Shown piece after piece: positions 26,980-34,425 of a stretch of 64,000 nucleotides of DNA. The DNA is from Roseovarius sp. A-2. GTDB lineage: Bacteria; Pseudomonadota; Alphaproteobacteria; Rhodobacterales; Rhodobacteraceae. Made by a program: the position numbers and the translations under genes. The notes beneath the pieces are model-generated. The model was not told where the DNA came from. It made no database searches and saw nothing but the letters and a program-made list of their open reading frames with translations. Every line of letters starts with the position of its first letter. Within the stretch, counting starts at the first letter, position 1. Where the stretch lies: contig NZ_BDIY01000002.1 in assembly GCF_002072155.1 (NCBI RefSeq), positions 124,001-188,000 of the forward strand, written 5' to 3'.

Positions 26980-27554
26980 TCCGAAATCCACTCGGTGAGC
27001 GTGTCGAGATCGGGGCGCGGGCGTTCGGGCGGGGTGCTCGTCTCGGTGCCGATATGGATGAACCCGGCGATTCGCTCATGCGGCGCGAGCCCGAGGGCGG
27101 TGGTGACAAAGCCCCGGTCATGGCTCGTCCATCCGCTGAGCCAATTCGCGCCCCAGCCGGCGGCGAGCGCGGCGTTCAGCAGTCCGAGGCAAACGCAGCC
27201 CGCCGAATAAGTCTGCTCGAGCGCGGGGATCTTGTCCGAGGCTTTCGGGCTCTCGGTAACGGCGACAGCCAGATGCGCGTCGGCAAACTGCGCCTGTCCC
27301 TTGGCGATATCCTCGGGCGATTTGCCCAGGTGCGCGCCCACCTCAGGCACCAGTGCGGCCAGCCGCAGGAGCGCGGCGCGCTCCAGCACGATCAGCCGCC
27401 AAGGCTCCAGCTTGCCGTGATCGGGCACCCGCAATGCGGCCCGCAAGAGCGGGCGCAGCGCGGCCCGGTCGGGTACCGGCAGGCCAAGTGTCTTGGCAGG
27501 GCGTGACCGGCGGGTTTGCAGAAAGTCGAGCGCGGCGGGGTTGGGCGTTGGCAT
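26976..27554 (-). CDS. Nitroreductase-family FMN oxidoreductase (YdjA-like)
   Basis: 192 residues, short nitroreductase form. LQTRRSRPAKTL is the FMN-binding opening. PDHGKLEPWRLIVLE follows, with GWGANWLSGWTSHDRG and ERIAGFIHIGTE near the C-terminus. These enzymes use FMN and NAD(P)H to reduce nitro or quinone-like compounds; the physiological substrate is unknown. Translationally coupled to the EI24-type gene downstream. Confidence 0.85.
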   Translation of the reverse strand: MPTPNPAALDFLQTRRSRPAKTLGLPVPDRAALRPLLRAALRVPDHGKLEPWRLIVLERAALLRLAALVPEVGAHLGKSPEDIAKGQAQFADAHLAVAVTESPKASDKIPALEQTYSAGCVCLGLLNAALAAGWGANWLSGWTSHDRGFVTTALGLAPHERIAGFIHIGTETSTPPERPRPDLDTLTEWISE

Positions 27555-27668
27555 GAGCGGCCTTTCAGATCGGTTCGGCCCACATGTCGGCAAGCGCACC
27601 GCCGGGGTCAAGGCGAAATCCGGCGAAAAACGCTTGGCGCCCGGCAGGCGGGGCGCTATCGGTGGCGC

Positions 27669-27923
27669 ATGGCCCATCCCGACCTCAGCCATCTTTCCCG
27701 TCCGGGCACGCAGATTACCATCCGCGTGACCCCAAAGGCCTCGCGCGACCGTATCCTGGCCGAGGGCGATACGCTGCGGGTCTACGTCACCACCGTGCCC
27801 GAGGACGGCAAAGCCAACGCCGCCGTGCAGAAACTGCTGGCCAAGGCGCTTGGAATTGCGAAATCCCGGCTGACCCTCATCCGGGGCCACACTGCACGCG
27901 ACAAGGTCTTTCAGGTGGACTGA
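27669..27923 (+). CDS. DUF167/YggU-family protein
   Basis: 84 residues, typical size. TQITIRVTPKASRDRIL, then VYVTTVPEDGKANAAVQKLLAKALG and KSRLTLIRGHTARDKVFQV are the family signature. It is a small cytosolic alpha/beta protein of unknown biochemical role, widespread in bacteria and eukaryotes. Divergent from the nitroreductase gene. Confidence 0.9.
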   Translation: MAHPDLSHLSRPGTQITIRVTPKASRDRILAEGDTLRVYVTTVPEDGKANAAVQKLLAKALGIAKSRLTLIRGHTARDKVFQVD

Positions 27924-27980
27924 TACGCCTCACGTTTTTGGCACTGGCAACTCGGCGCGGGCGCGCCTAACGTCGTTGCC

Positions 27981-29198
27981 ATGAACGCCGATATCGCCCT
28001 GCTCGACAGCCGCTATTCCTGGACGCGGCTTGCCATTTCGCTGGCCATCGCCACGGTCGGCAATGTCGGCATGTGGTCGATCATCGTGGTGATGCCCGCG
28101 ATCCAGGCCGAATTCGGGGTTGATCGGGCGGCGGCTTCCTTGCCCTACACGCTGACGATGGTAGGCTTTGCCGTCGGCAACATGGCGATCGGGCGGGTGG
28201 TGGACCGGTTCGGCGTGACCACGGCACTGATCGGCGCGGCGATGCTGATCGCGACGGCCACGGCGGCGGCGTCGCTCAGCCCTTCGGTGCTGGTGCTCTC
28301 GGGGCTGCAACTGCTGATCGGCTTTGGCACGGCGGCCAGTTTCGGGCCGCTCATCGCCGATATCTCGCAGTGGTTCCTGAAACGGCGCGGCATCGCCGTG
28401 GCGATCACGGCGAGCGGCAATTACCTCTCGGGCGCGATCTGGCCGGTGATCCTGGCGGGGATTCTCTCGGGGCAGGGCTGGCGGGCGGTCTATCTGGTGC
28501 TCGCCGTGGTAACGCTGGCCACGGTCATTCCGCTCGCGCTCTTCCTGCGCCGCCGCGTGCCGCTGGCGGCGCGGGCGCATGCCGACAGCCTGTCGGCGGC
28601 ACGCGCGGGCACGACGGGGCTCTCGCCGCGCATGCTCGCGATCCTGCTGGGGATTGCGGGGGTGGGGTGCTGCGTGGCGATGTCGATGCCGCAGGTCCAT
28701 ATCGTGAGCTACTGCGTCGATCTGGGCTATGGCCCCGCCGTCGGCTCGCAGATGCTGTCGCTGATGCTTCTTGGCGGGGTCGCCTCGCGGCTCGTGTCGG
28801 GGCTCATGGCGGACCGGCTGGGCGGGGTACGCACGCTGCTCATCGGCTCGGCACTGCAAGGGCTGGCGCTGATGCTCTACCTGCCCTCGGACGGGCTGAC
28901 CTCGCTCTATATCGTCAGCCTTGTCTTCGGCCTTGCACAGGGCGGCATCGTGCCCAGCTATGCGGTGATCGTGCGCGAATACATGCCCAGTGCAGAGGCC
29001 GGTCGCCGCGTCGGCTTCGTTCTGATGACCACCATCGTCGGCATGGCGTTGGGCGGCTGGATGTCAGGCTGGATCTACGATGTGACCGGCAGCTATCACG
29101 TGGCCTTCCTGAACGGGATCGCGTGGAACGGCCTCAATATCGGGATCATGGTGCTGATCCTTCTGCGCACCAGACCCCGGAGCGCGGTGCCTGCCTGA
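27981..29198 (+). CDS. MFS transporter (monocarboxylate/oxalate-formate type)
   Basis: 405 residues and twelve predicted hydrophobic spans in two halves. The loop motif GRVVDRFGVTTALIG between helices 2 and 3 is the MFS A-motif form. FGPLIADISQWFLKRRGIAVAI (split by the helix 4-5 loop) is the pattern seen in the monocarboxylate and oxalate/formate antiporter families. The second A-motif-like loop is SGLMADRLGGVRTLL. Substrate is probably a small organic acid (family-based inference). Ends 12 bases before an inverted GAGTATTT motif. Confidence 0.85.
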   Translation: MNADIALLDSRYSWTRLAISLAIATVGNVGMWSIIVVMPAIQAEFGVDRAAASLPYTLTMVGFAVGNMAIGRVVDRFGVTTALIGAAMLIATATAAASLSPSVLVLSGLQLLIGFGTAASFGPLIADISQWFLKRRGIAVAITASGNYLSGAIWPVILAGILSGQGWRAVYLVLAVVTLATVIPLALFLRRRVPLAARAHADSLSAARAGTTGLSPRMLAILLGIAGVGCCVAMSMPQVHIVSYCVDLGYGPAVGSQMLSLMLLGGVASRLVSGLMADRLGGVRTLLIGSALQGLALMLYLPSDGLTSLYIVSLVFGLAQGGIVPSYAVIVREYMPSAEAGRRVGFVLMTTIVGMALGGWMSGWIYDVTGSYHVAFLNGIAWNGLNIGIMVLILLRTRPRSAVPA

Positions 29199-29210
29199 GC
29201 GGCGTTATAT

Positions 29211-29263
29211 GAGTATTTTTGCCATAAAGAAGCCGATGCCGTTTCTTTATGGTCCAAATACTC
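29211..29263. terminator. Inverted pair of GAGTATTT motifs between convergent genes
   Basis: GAGTATTTTTGCCATAAAGAA (split: GAGTATTT, TTG, CCATAAAGAA) at 29211-29231 faces TTCTTTATGG + TCC + AAATACTC at 29243-29263. Each copy lies just after a stop codon: 12 bases after the MFS stop, 8 bases after the trhO stop on the other strand. The two arms can fold into one large hairpin, so it probably ends both transcripts. Confidence 0.65.
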
Positions 29264-29271
29264 AAATCAGG

Positions 29272-30186
29272 TCACTCTTCGTGGACGATCTTTATATGCC
29301 GCTCGCCGCGTGCCTCGGCCAAGGCAATCTGTTTCTGGCGCTCGCGAAACCGCGCCTTGTCCGCCTCCGATGTTTGCTGCGCGCAGAGGTGGCAGGCGAC
29401 ACCCTCTTCATAGTCGGGGTGGCGCATGTCCTCGGGCAGGATCGGGCGACGGCAGGCATGGCACAGACGGTGCGGCCCTGTTCGTAACCCGTGGCCCACC
29501 GAGACGCGGCCATCAAACACGAAACACTCACCCCGCCATGTGCTTTGATCCTCGGGCACCTCTTCGAGATATTTCAGGATACCACCCTTGAGGTGATAGA
29601 CCTCCTCCACCCCTTGGCCCAGCAGGTAATTGGTTGATTTCTCGCAGCGGATGCCGCCGGTGCAGAACATTGCGATCCGCTTGTTATGGAAACGGTGCTT
29701 GTTTGTCTCCCACCACGCGGGGAAATCGCGAAAGGTCGGCGTTTGCGGATCGACCGCGCCCTCAAACGTGCCGATCGCCACTTCGTAATCGTTGCGGGTG
29801 TCGATCACCGCCACGTCGGGGCTCTCGATCAGGGCGTTCCACTCAATGGGCTCGACATAATGCCCCACCCTGGCACGCGGGTCGACATCGGGCTTGCCCA
29901 TGGTGACGATCTCTTTCTTGAGCCGCACCTTCATCCGGCGAAACGGCTGCTCGGCGCTTTCGCTGTCCTTCCATTCCAGATCCGCGCAGCCGGGCAGGGC
30001 GCGGATATGCGCGAGAACCTTTGCGATACCCGCCTGCGGCCCGGCAATCGTGCCGTTGATCCCCTCGCGCGCCAGCAGCAGCGAACCGCTGATGCGCTCG
30101 ACCTCGCACAGCGCCTGAAGCGGACCCTGAATTGTGGCGGGGTCGTCGAAGCGGGTGAAATGATAAAGTGCGGCAATCCTGTACAT
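29272..30186 (-). CDS. trhO: tRNA uridine(34) hydroxylase, rhodanese domain
   Basis: 304 residues. The N-terminal acylphosphatase-like part (MYRIAALYHFTRF, LLLAREGINGTIAG) precedes a rhodanese domain with DTRNDYEVAIGTF and the active cysteine in MFCTGGIRCEKS. A C-terminal C-x2-C...C-x2-C set (LCHACRRPI, ACHLCAQQ) could bind zinc. TrhO uses O2 to make 5-hydroxyuridine at the wobble position of tRNAs. Start 30186 matches the conserved family N-terminus; the preceding in-frame residues are arginine-rich and not family-like. Confidence 0.92.
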   Translation of the reverse strand: MYRIAALYHFTRFDDPATIQGPLQALCEVERISGSLLLAREGINGTIAGPQAGIAKVLAHIRALPGCADLEWKDSESAEQPFRRMKVRLKKEIVTMGKPDVDPRARVGHYVEPIEWNALIESPDVAVIDTRNDYEVAIGTFEGAVDPQTPTFRDFPAWWETNKHRFHNKRIAMFCTGGIRCEKSTNYLLGQGVEEVYHLKGGILKYLEEVPEDQSTWRGECFVFDGRVSVGHGLRTGPHRLCHACRRPILPEDMRHPDYEEGVACHLCAQQTSEADKARFRERQKQIALAEARGERHIKIVHEE

Positions 30187-30293
30187 GGCGCGCGATTTAC
30201 GCCTCTCTCGCTTGCCTCGCAAGAGGACATCGCGCCGCCATTGACGCGCGCCATCCGCGCCCCTACCCCTATGGGGCAAAAGGAGACCTGCCC

Positions 30294-30890
30294 ATGACAT
30301 CCGCCCTGATCGTGATCGACATGCAGTATGATTTCTGCCCCGGCGGCGCGCTCGCCGTACCCGAGGGCGACAGCATCGTGCCCGGCATCAACGCGCTGAT
30401 GCCGCAGTTTCCGGCGGTGATCCTGACGCAGGACTGGCACCCGGCGGGGCATTCGTCCTTCGCCTCTTCGCATGACGGCAAGGCCCCCTTTGATATGGTG
30501 GACATGCCCTACGGGCCGCAGGTGCTCTGGCCTGATCATTGCGTTCAGGGCAGCCAAGGTGCCGCGTTTCACGAGGGGCTGGATACCCACCGCGCCGATC
30601 TGATCATCCGCAAGGGGTATAACCCCGCGATCGACAGCTATTCGGCGTTCTTCGAGAATGACCACGCCACGCCCACAGGGCTGCATGGCTATCTGCGGAC
30701 GCGTGGCATCGACGACCTGATCATGGTGGGGCTGGCCACCGATTTCTGCGTCAATTTCTCGGCGGTGGATGCGGCAAGGCTGGGCTACCGCGTGACGGTG
30801 CGGCAGGACCTGGTGCGCGGCATCGACCTTGACGGCTCGCTTGCCACGGCGCTTGCGGGCATGCGGGAGGCAGGCGTGGTGCTTGAGTGA
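30294..30890 (+). CDS. pncA: Nicotinamidase
   Basis: 198 residues, isochorismatase-like hydrolase fold. The catalytic triad can be read as Asp9 (IVIDMQYDF), Lys in IIRKGYNP and the nucleophilic Cys in ATDFCVNFSA. Metal ligands lie in TQDWHPAGHSSF. It converts nicotinamide to nicotinate in NAD recycling. AAGGAGA seven bases upstream fixes the ATG at 30294. GTGA overlap with the next gene. Confidence 0.95.
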   Translation: MTSALIVIDMQYDFCPGGALAVPEGDSIVPGINALMPQFPAVILTQDWHPAGHSSFASSHDGKAPFDMVDMPYGPQVLWPDHCVQGSQGAAFHEGLDTHRADLIIRKGYNPAIDSYSAFFENDHATPTGLHGYLRTRGIDDLIMVGLATDFCVNFSAVDAARLGYRVTVRQDLVRGIDLDGSLATALAGMREAGVVLE

Positions 30891-31474
30891 GCGACCTTGC
30901 CGCCGATATCCGCGCCTGTCGGCTTTGCGCCGAGCGGTTCGCCGCCACCCAGACCGCCCACGAACCACGCCCGGTGGTGTGGTTTCAGCCTTCTGCAAGG
31001 ATTCTGATCGCCGGGCAGGCGCCGGGGATGCGGGTGCACAAGTCAGGCAAGCCGTTCGACGATCCCTCGGGCGAGCGGCTGCGCGAGTGGCTGGGGCTGA
31101 GCGGGCCCGAGTTCTACGACACATCGCGCGTGGCCATCGTGCCGATGGCATTCTGCTTTCCTGGCTATGACGCCAAGGGGTCGGACCTGCCGCCGCCGCG
31201 CATCTGTGGCCGCACCTGGCATGACCGTGTCATGCAAGTCCTTGAAAAGGTAGAGTTGACGGTGCTGGTAGGGGCCTATGCGCATAAATACCACCTGGGC
31301 GTAAAATGCGGCGTGACCAAAACCGTGCAGGCCTGGCGCGACCATGCACCGCGGCTTTTCGCCTTGCCGCATCCCTCGTGGCGCAATACCGCTTGGCTGA
31401 GGAAAAATCCGTGGTTCGAGGCCGAGGTGCTGCCCGAATTACGTGCGCAAGTTCAAAAGGTTATTCATGACTGA
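30887..31474 (+). CDS. Uracil-DNA-glycosylase-superfamily protein
   Basis: 195 residues. ILIAGQAPGMRVHKSGKPF is the UDG-fold active-site loop (G-x-APG), followed by DDPSGERLREWLGL; FALPHPSWRN near the C-terminus is the second active-site motif (HPS). An N-terminal CRLC pair is present but the four-cysteine iron-sulfur set of family 4 enzymes is not evident. Similar stand-alone proteins are widespread in Rhodobacterales, and their DNA substrate is not established. GTG start overlaps the pncA stop. Confidence 0.8.
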   Translation: MSDLAADIRACRLCAERFAATQTAHEPRPVVWFQPSARILIAGQAPGMRVHKSGKPFDDPSGERLREWLGLSGPEFYDTSRVAIVPMAFCFPGYDAKGSDLPPPRICGRTWHDRVMQVLEKVELTVLVGAYAHKYHLGVKCGVTKTVQAWRDHAPRLFALPHPSWRNTAWLRKNPWFEAEVLPELRAQVQKVIHD

Positions 31475-32252
31475 CCCGACTCGTATTGACGATGCGCATG
31501 CCGCGATGGAGGCGGCCCCCGAGGATGCGGGCACCCGCCTGCGGTTCTACGAGACACTGGCGGCGAGCGAGCTTTACCTGCTGCTCAAATCCGAGCCTGA
31601 GGGCGAGGTGCTCGATCCGGAAGTATTTGAATTGCCAGAAAATTCCTTTGTCCTTGTGTTCGACCGCGAAGACCGGCTGGCGCTTTTCGCGGGTCGCCCG
31701 GTGCCCTATGCCGGGCTGAGCGGGCGCAGCATCGCGGCCATGCTGATGGGGCAGGGGGTGGGGCTTGGCCTCAATCTCGACGTGGCACCGTCGGCGATCC
31801 TGCTGCCGCCCGAGGCGGTGGACTGGCTGGCCGAGACGCTCTCGGAGGGGCCCTCCGAGGCGGAGGCACGGGCGCAGGAGTTCAGCGCGCCCAAGGGGTT
31901 GCCCGAGGCGATGCTGACCGCGCTCGACGCACGACTGGCGAGCATGACGGGGCAGGCACGCATGGCCTATCTGGTGGGCGTGACCTATGAGAGCGGCGCG
32001 CGCGGGCATATGCTGGGCTTTGTCGGGGCCGCCGCGGAGGCGCAAGGCGCATTGGCGCGGGCGGTGTCGGAGGTGCTGATCTTCTCGGGTCTGGAGGCGG
32101 CGTCGCTCGACGTGGCGTTCTTTGACGCCTCCGACCCGGCGGCGGCGCGGCTGGCGCGCTGCGGGCTGCGGTTCGACCTGCCGGAGCCGCCTGAAGCGGC
32201 GCCGCGGGCCGCCCCCGGCTCGGATCCGGACCGGCCGCCGAAGTTGCGGTAG
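31467..32252 (+). CDS. SseB-type protein
   Basis: 261 residues. ELYLLLKSEP at about 36-46 and VLVFDREDRLALFAGRPVPYAGLSGR follow the N-terminal pattern of the SseB/enhanced-serine-sensitivity family. The C-terminal half is acidic and alanine-rich, ending in a proline-rich tail. Biochemical role is not established. Its ATG lies inside the last codons of the UDG-fold gene (8-base overlap), so pncA, the UDG-fold gene and this gene read as one operon. Confidence 0.7.
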   Translation: MTDPTRIDDAHAAMEAAPEDAGTRLRFYETLAASELYLLLKSEPEGEVLDPEVFELPENSFVLVFDREDRLALFAGRPVPYAGLSGRSIAAMLMGQGVGLGLNLDVAPSAILLPPEAVDWLAETLSEGPSEAEARAQEFSAPKGLPEAMLTALDARLASMTGQARMAYLVGVTYESGARGHMLGFVGAAAEAQGALARAVSEVLIFSGLEAASLDVAFFDASDPAAARLARCGLRFDLPEPPEAAPRAAPGSDPDRPPKLR

Positions 32253-32268
32253 TTGCGCCATGCGGGGC

Positions 32269-32340
32269 GTCATCCCCGCGCAGGCGGCGATCTTGCGGGA
32301 TGGCAGAGATCCTCGGGTCAAGCCCGAGGATGACGGGGGC
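32269..32340. repeat. REP-like intergenic palindrome
   Basis: The spacer between the SseB-type and ghrA genes contains a perfect 9-bp stem, ATCCTCGGG (32309-32317) and CCCGAGGAT (32323-32331), inside an outer pair GTCATCC (about 32271) and GGATGAC. This GTCATCCCCGC...GGATGACG layout is that of short dispersed palindromes common in alphaproteobacterial genomes. It may also act as a terminator for the convergent genes. Confidence 0.55.
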
Positions 32341-32349
32341 GTGCGCGCT

Positions 32350-33282
32350 TCAGTAGCCGCTTTCGCGGTCCACGAGATGCAGGAATGGCTCGCCGCTTTC
32401 GCCCCGGCGGATATTCTCGGCGATCACCTCCGCCGCCGTCTCGGGGCGCGTTTCCGAGGCGATGTGCGGGGTGACGGTGATCTTGGGATGGGCCCAGAAC
32501 TGGTGCTCTGCGGGCAGCGGCTCGACCCGGAAGACATCGAGCGTGGCATGGGCGACATGGCCCCGGTCCAGCGCGGCAATGAGCGCGTCATCGTCGATCA
32601 GCGGTCCGCGCCCGGGGTTCACGATCACCGCGCCCTCCGGCAAGAGCGCGAGCGTGTCGGCGTTCAGCAGGTTCTCGGTCTCGTCGGTCAGCGGCAGTAG
32701 CAGCACGAGGATATCGGCGGCCTTGAGCGCCGCGTGCAGCCCGACATCGCCCGACAGGCAGCTGACGCCGGGGATGTCCTTTGGCCTGCGGCTCCAGCCG
32801 GTGACGGCAAAGCCGAGGCGCACCAGCATCCGCGCGCAGGCCTCGCCCAGGGCCCCCAGACCCAGCACGGTGACGCGCCGGTGGCTGGCCAGCGGCGGCG
32901 CATCCGCGCGCCATTCGCCGTCTTGCCCGAGGATATGCCGGTCCATGCCCAGATGGTGGCGCAGCACATGGCCGGTGACCCATTCGACCATGCCCTGCGT
33001 AAGCCCGTGATCGACCATCCGCGCCAATGGAATGCGCAGGGTCGGGTTGTCGACGATATTCTCGACCCCGGCCCATAGATTTAGCACCGCCTTGGTGCGG
33101 CTATAGGGCGTGAAATCCTGTACCGTGCTGTTGGGCGAATAGACGATGTAATCCACCTCCTCGGGGGCGAGATCGGGAGAGAGATTCGCCGCGACCCCGC
33201 GATCCGAGAGCGCCTTTTTCAGCGGGGCTTCATAGATGCGCCAATGGTCGGGGCGCGCGGCAAAGAGGACGTTGACGGTCAT
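32350..33282 (-). CDS. ghrA: Glyoxylate/hydroxypyruvate reductase A-type 2-hydroxyacid dehydrogenase
   Basis: 310 residues. The NAD(P) site is VLGLGALGEACARMLVRLGF. Catalytic residues appear in NPGRGPLIDDDAL (Arg region), DVFRVEPLP (Glu) and VTPHIASETRP (His). NLWAGVENI near residue 69 is usual for GhrA. It reduces glyoxylate or hydroxypyruvate with NADPH. Last gene on the minus strand after the cell-shape operon, three bases downstream of rodA, so it may be cotranscribed. Confidence 0.88.
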   Translation of the reverse strand: MTVNVLFAARPDHWRIYEAPLKKALSDRGVAANLSPDLAPEEVDYIVYSPNSTVQDFTPYSRTKAVLNLWAGVENIVDNPTLRIPLARMVDHGLTQGMVEWVTGHVLRHHLGMDRHILGQDGEWRADAPPLASHRRVTVLGLGALGEACARMLVRLGFAVTGWSRRPKDIPGVSCLSGDVGLHAALKAADILVLLLPLTDETENLLNADTLALLPEGAVIVNPGRGPLIDDDALIAALDRGHVAHATLDVFRVEPLPAEHQFWAHPKITVTPHIASETRPETAAEVIAENIRRGESGEPFLHLVDRESGY

Positions 33283-33285
33283 GGA

Positions 33286-34425
33286 TCACCTTGGTCTGTG
33301 GACGTTTGCGCTCTGCACAAGGCCGAAGCCGATCATCAGGACCAACATGGCCGAGCCGCCATAGCTGACCAGCGGCAGCGGCACGCCCACCACCGGCATC
33401 AGCCCTGTCACCATCGCCATGTTGACCGCGAAGAACAGAAAGAACGTCATCGCCATACCAAGGATCAGCAGCGAAGAAAACCGGTCCTTGTTGGCCAGCG
33501 CTGCGGCGATGCAGAAGATCAGGATCAGCGCATAAAGTCCGAGGATCGAGACCGCACCGATAAAGCCGAATTCCTCGGCCAGGGTGACGAAGATGAAATC
33601 GGTGTGCTTCTCGGGCAGGAAGTTGAGCCGCGATTGGGTGCCCTGCATGAAGCCGCGTCCGGTCCAGCCACCCGAGCCGAGGGCGATCTTGGACTGGGTG
33701 ATGTGATAGCCCGCGCCGAGCGGATCGGTCTCGGGGTTGAGGAAGGTGTCGATGCGCCGGAACTGGTAGTTTTCCAGCATTTGCCAGTCGGTGCCGCGGC
33801 TCTGGAATACGGTGAAGATCAACCCCACCGCCGCGAGGATCACGGTCGCGAAATAAGCCCAGTGCACGCCTGCGACGAACATTATGACACCGCCCGCCGC
33901 CAGCAGCAGGATTGAGGTGCCAAGGTCGGGCTGGCGCAGTACCAGCGCCACCGGCGTGAGGATCAGCACGACCGGTATCAGCACCCAAATGGGCCGCGAG
34001 ACGCGCGACATCGGCAGCCAGTCGTAATAGGCCGCCAGTACCATCACCAGCGCGATCTTCATCAGTTCCGAGGGTTGCAGCCGCATCATCCCGAGATCGA
34101 GCCAGCGTTGCGCACCCTTGCCCTCGATCCCGATCAGCGCCACCGCGATCAGCAGCGCCAGCGAGATCAGATAGGCCACCAGCGAGACGTTGCGCCAGAA
34201 CCAGATCGGGATCAGCGCCACCACCAGCATCACCATGAGCCCGAGGGCAAAGCGCTTCATCTGCGGTTCCGCCCATGTCGAGAGCGAGCCGCCCGCGACC
34301 GAGTAGAGCATCAGGAATCCGATCGAGGCCACCGCCATCAGCAGGATCACCAGCGGCCAGCTGAGATAGAGGATCTTGCGTGGCCCGCTCGGCGTGGTCT
34401 TGACCGTATGTTCGAGATAGCTCAT
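33286..34425 (-). CDS. rodA: Rod-shape SEDS peptidoglycan polymerase RodA
   Basis: 379 residues, ten hydrophobic spans. SEDS landmarks: GIEGKGAQRWLDLGMMRLQPSE (in two parts), YHITQSKIALGSGGWTGRGFMQGTQ, FLPEKHTDFIFVTLAEEFGF and GLMPVVGVPLPLVSYGGSAM. RodA polymerises lipid II glycan strands together with the transpeptidase PBP2 in the elongasome. Overlaps mrdA by four bases; last gene of the mreBCD-mrdA-rodA operon. Confidence 0.97.
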   Translation of the reverse strand: MSYLEHTVKTTPSGPRKILYLSWPLVILLMAVASIGFLMLYSVAGGSLSTWAEPQMKRFALGLMVMLVVALIPIWFWRNVSLVAYLISLALLIAVALIGIEGKGAQRWLDLGMMRLQPSELMKIALVMVLAAYYDWLPMSRVSRPIWVLIPVVLILTPVALVLRQPDLGTSILLLAAGGVIMFVAGVHWAYFATVILAAVGLIFTVFQSRGTDWQMLENYQFRRIDTFLNPETDPLGAGYHITQSKIALGSGGWTGRGFMQGTQSRLNFLPEKHTDFIFVTLAEEFGFIGAVSILGLYALILIFCIAAALANKDRFSSLLILGMAMTFFLFFAVNMAMVTGLMPVVGVPLPLVSYGGSAMLVLMIGFGLVQSANVHRPR

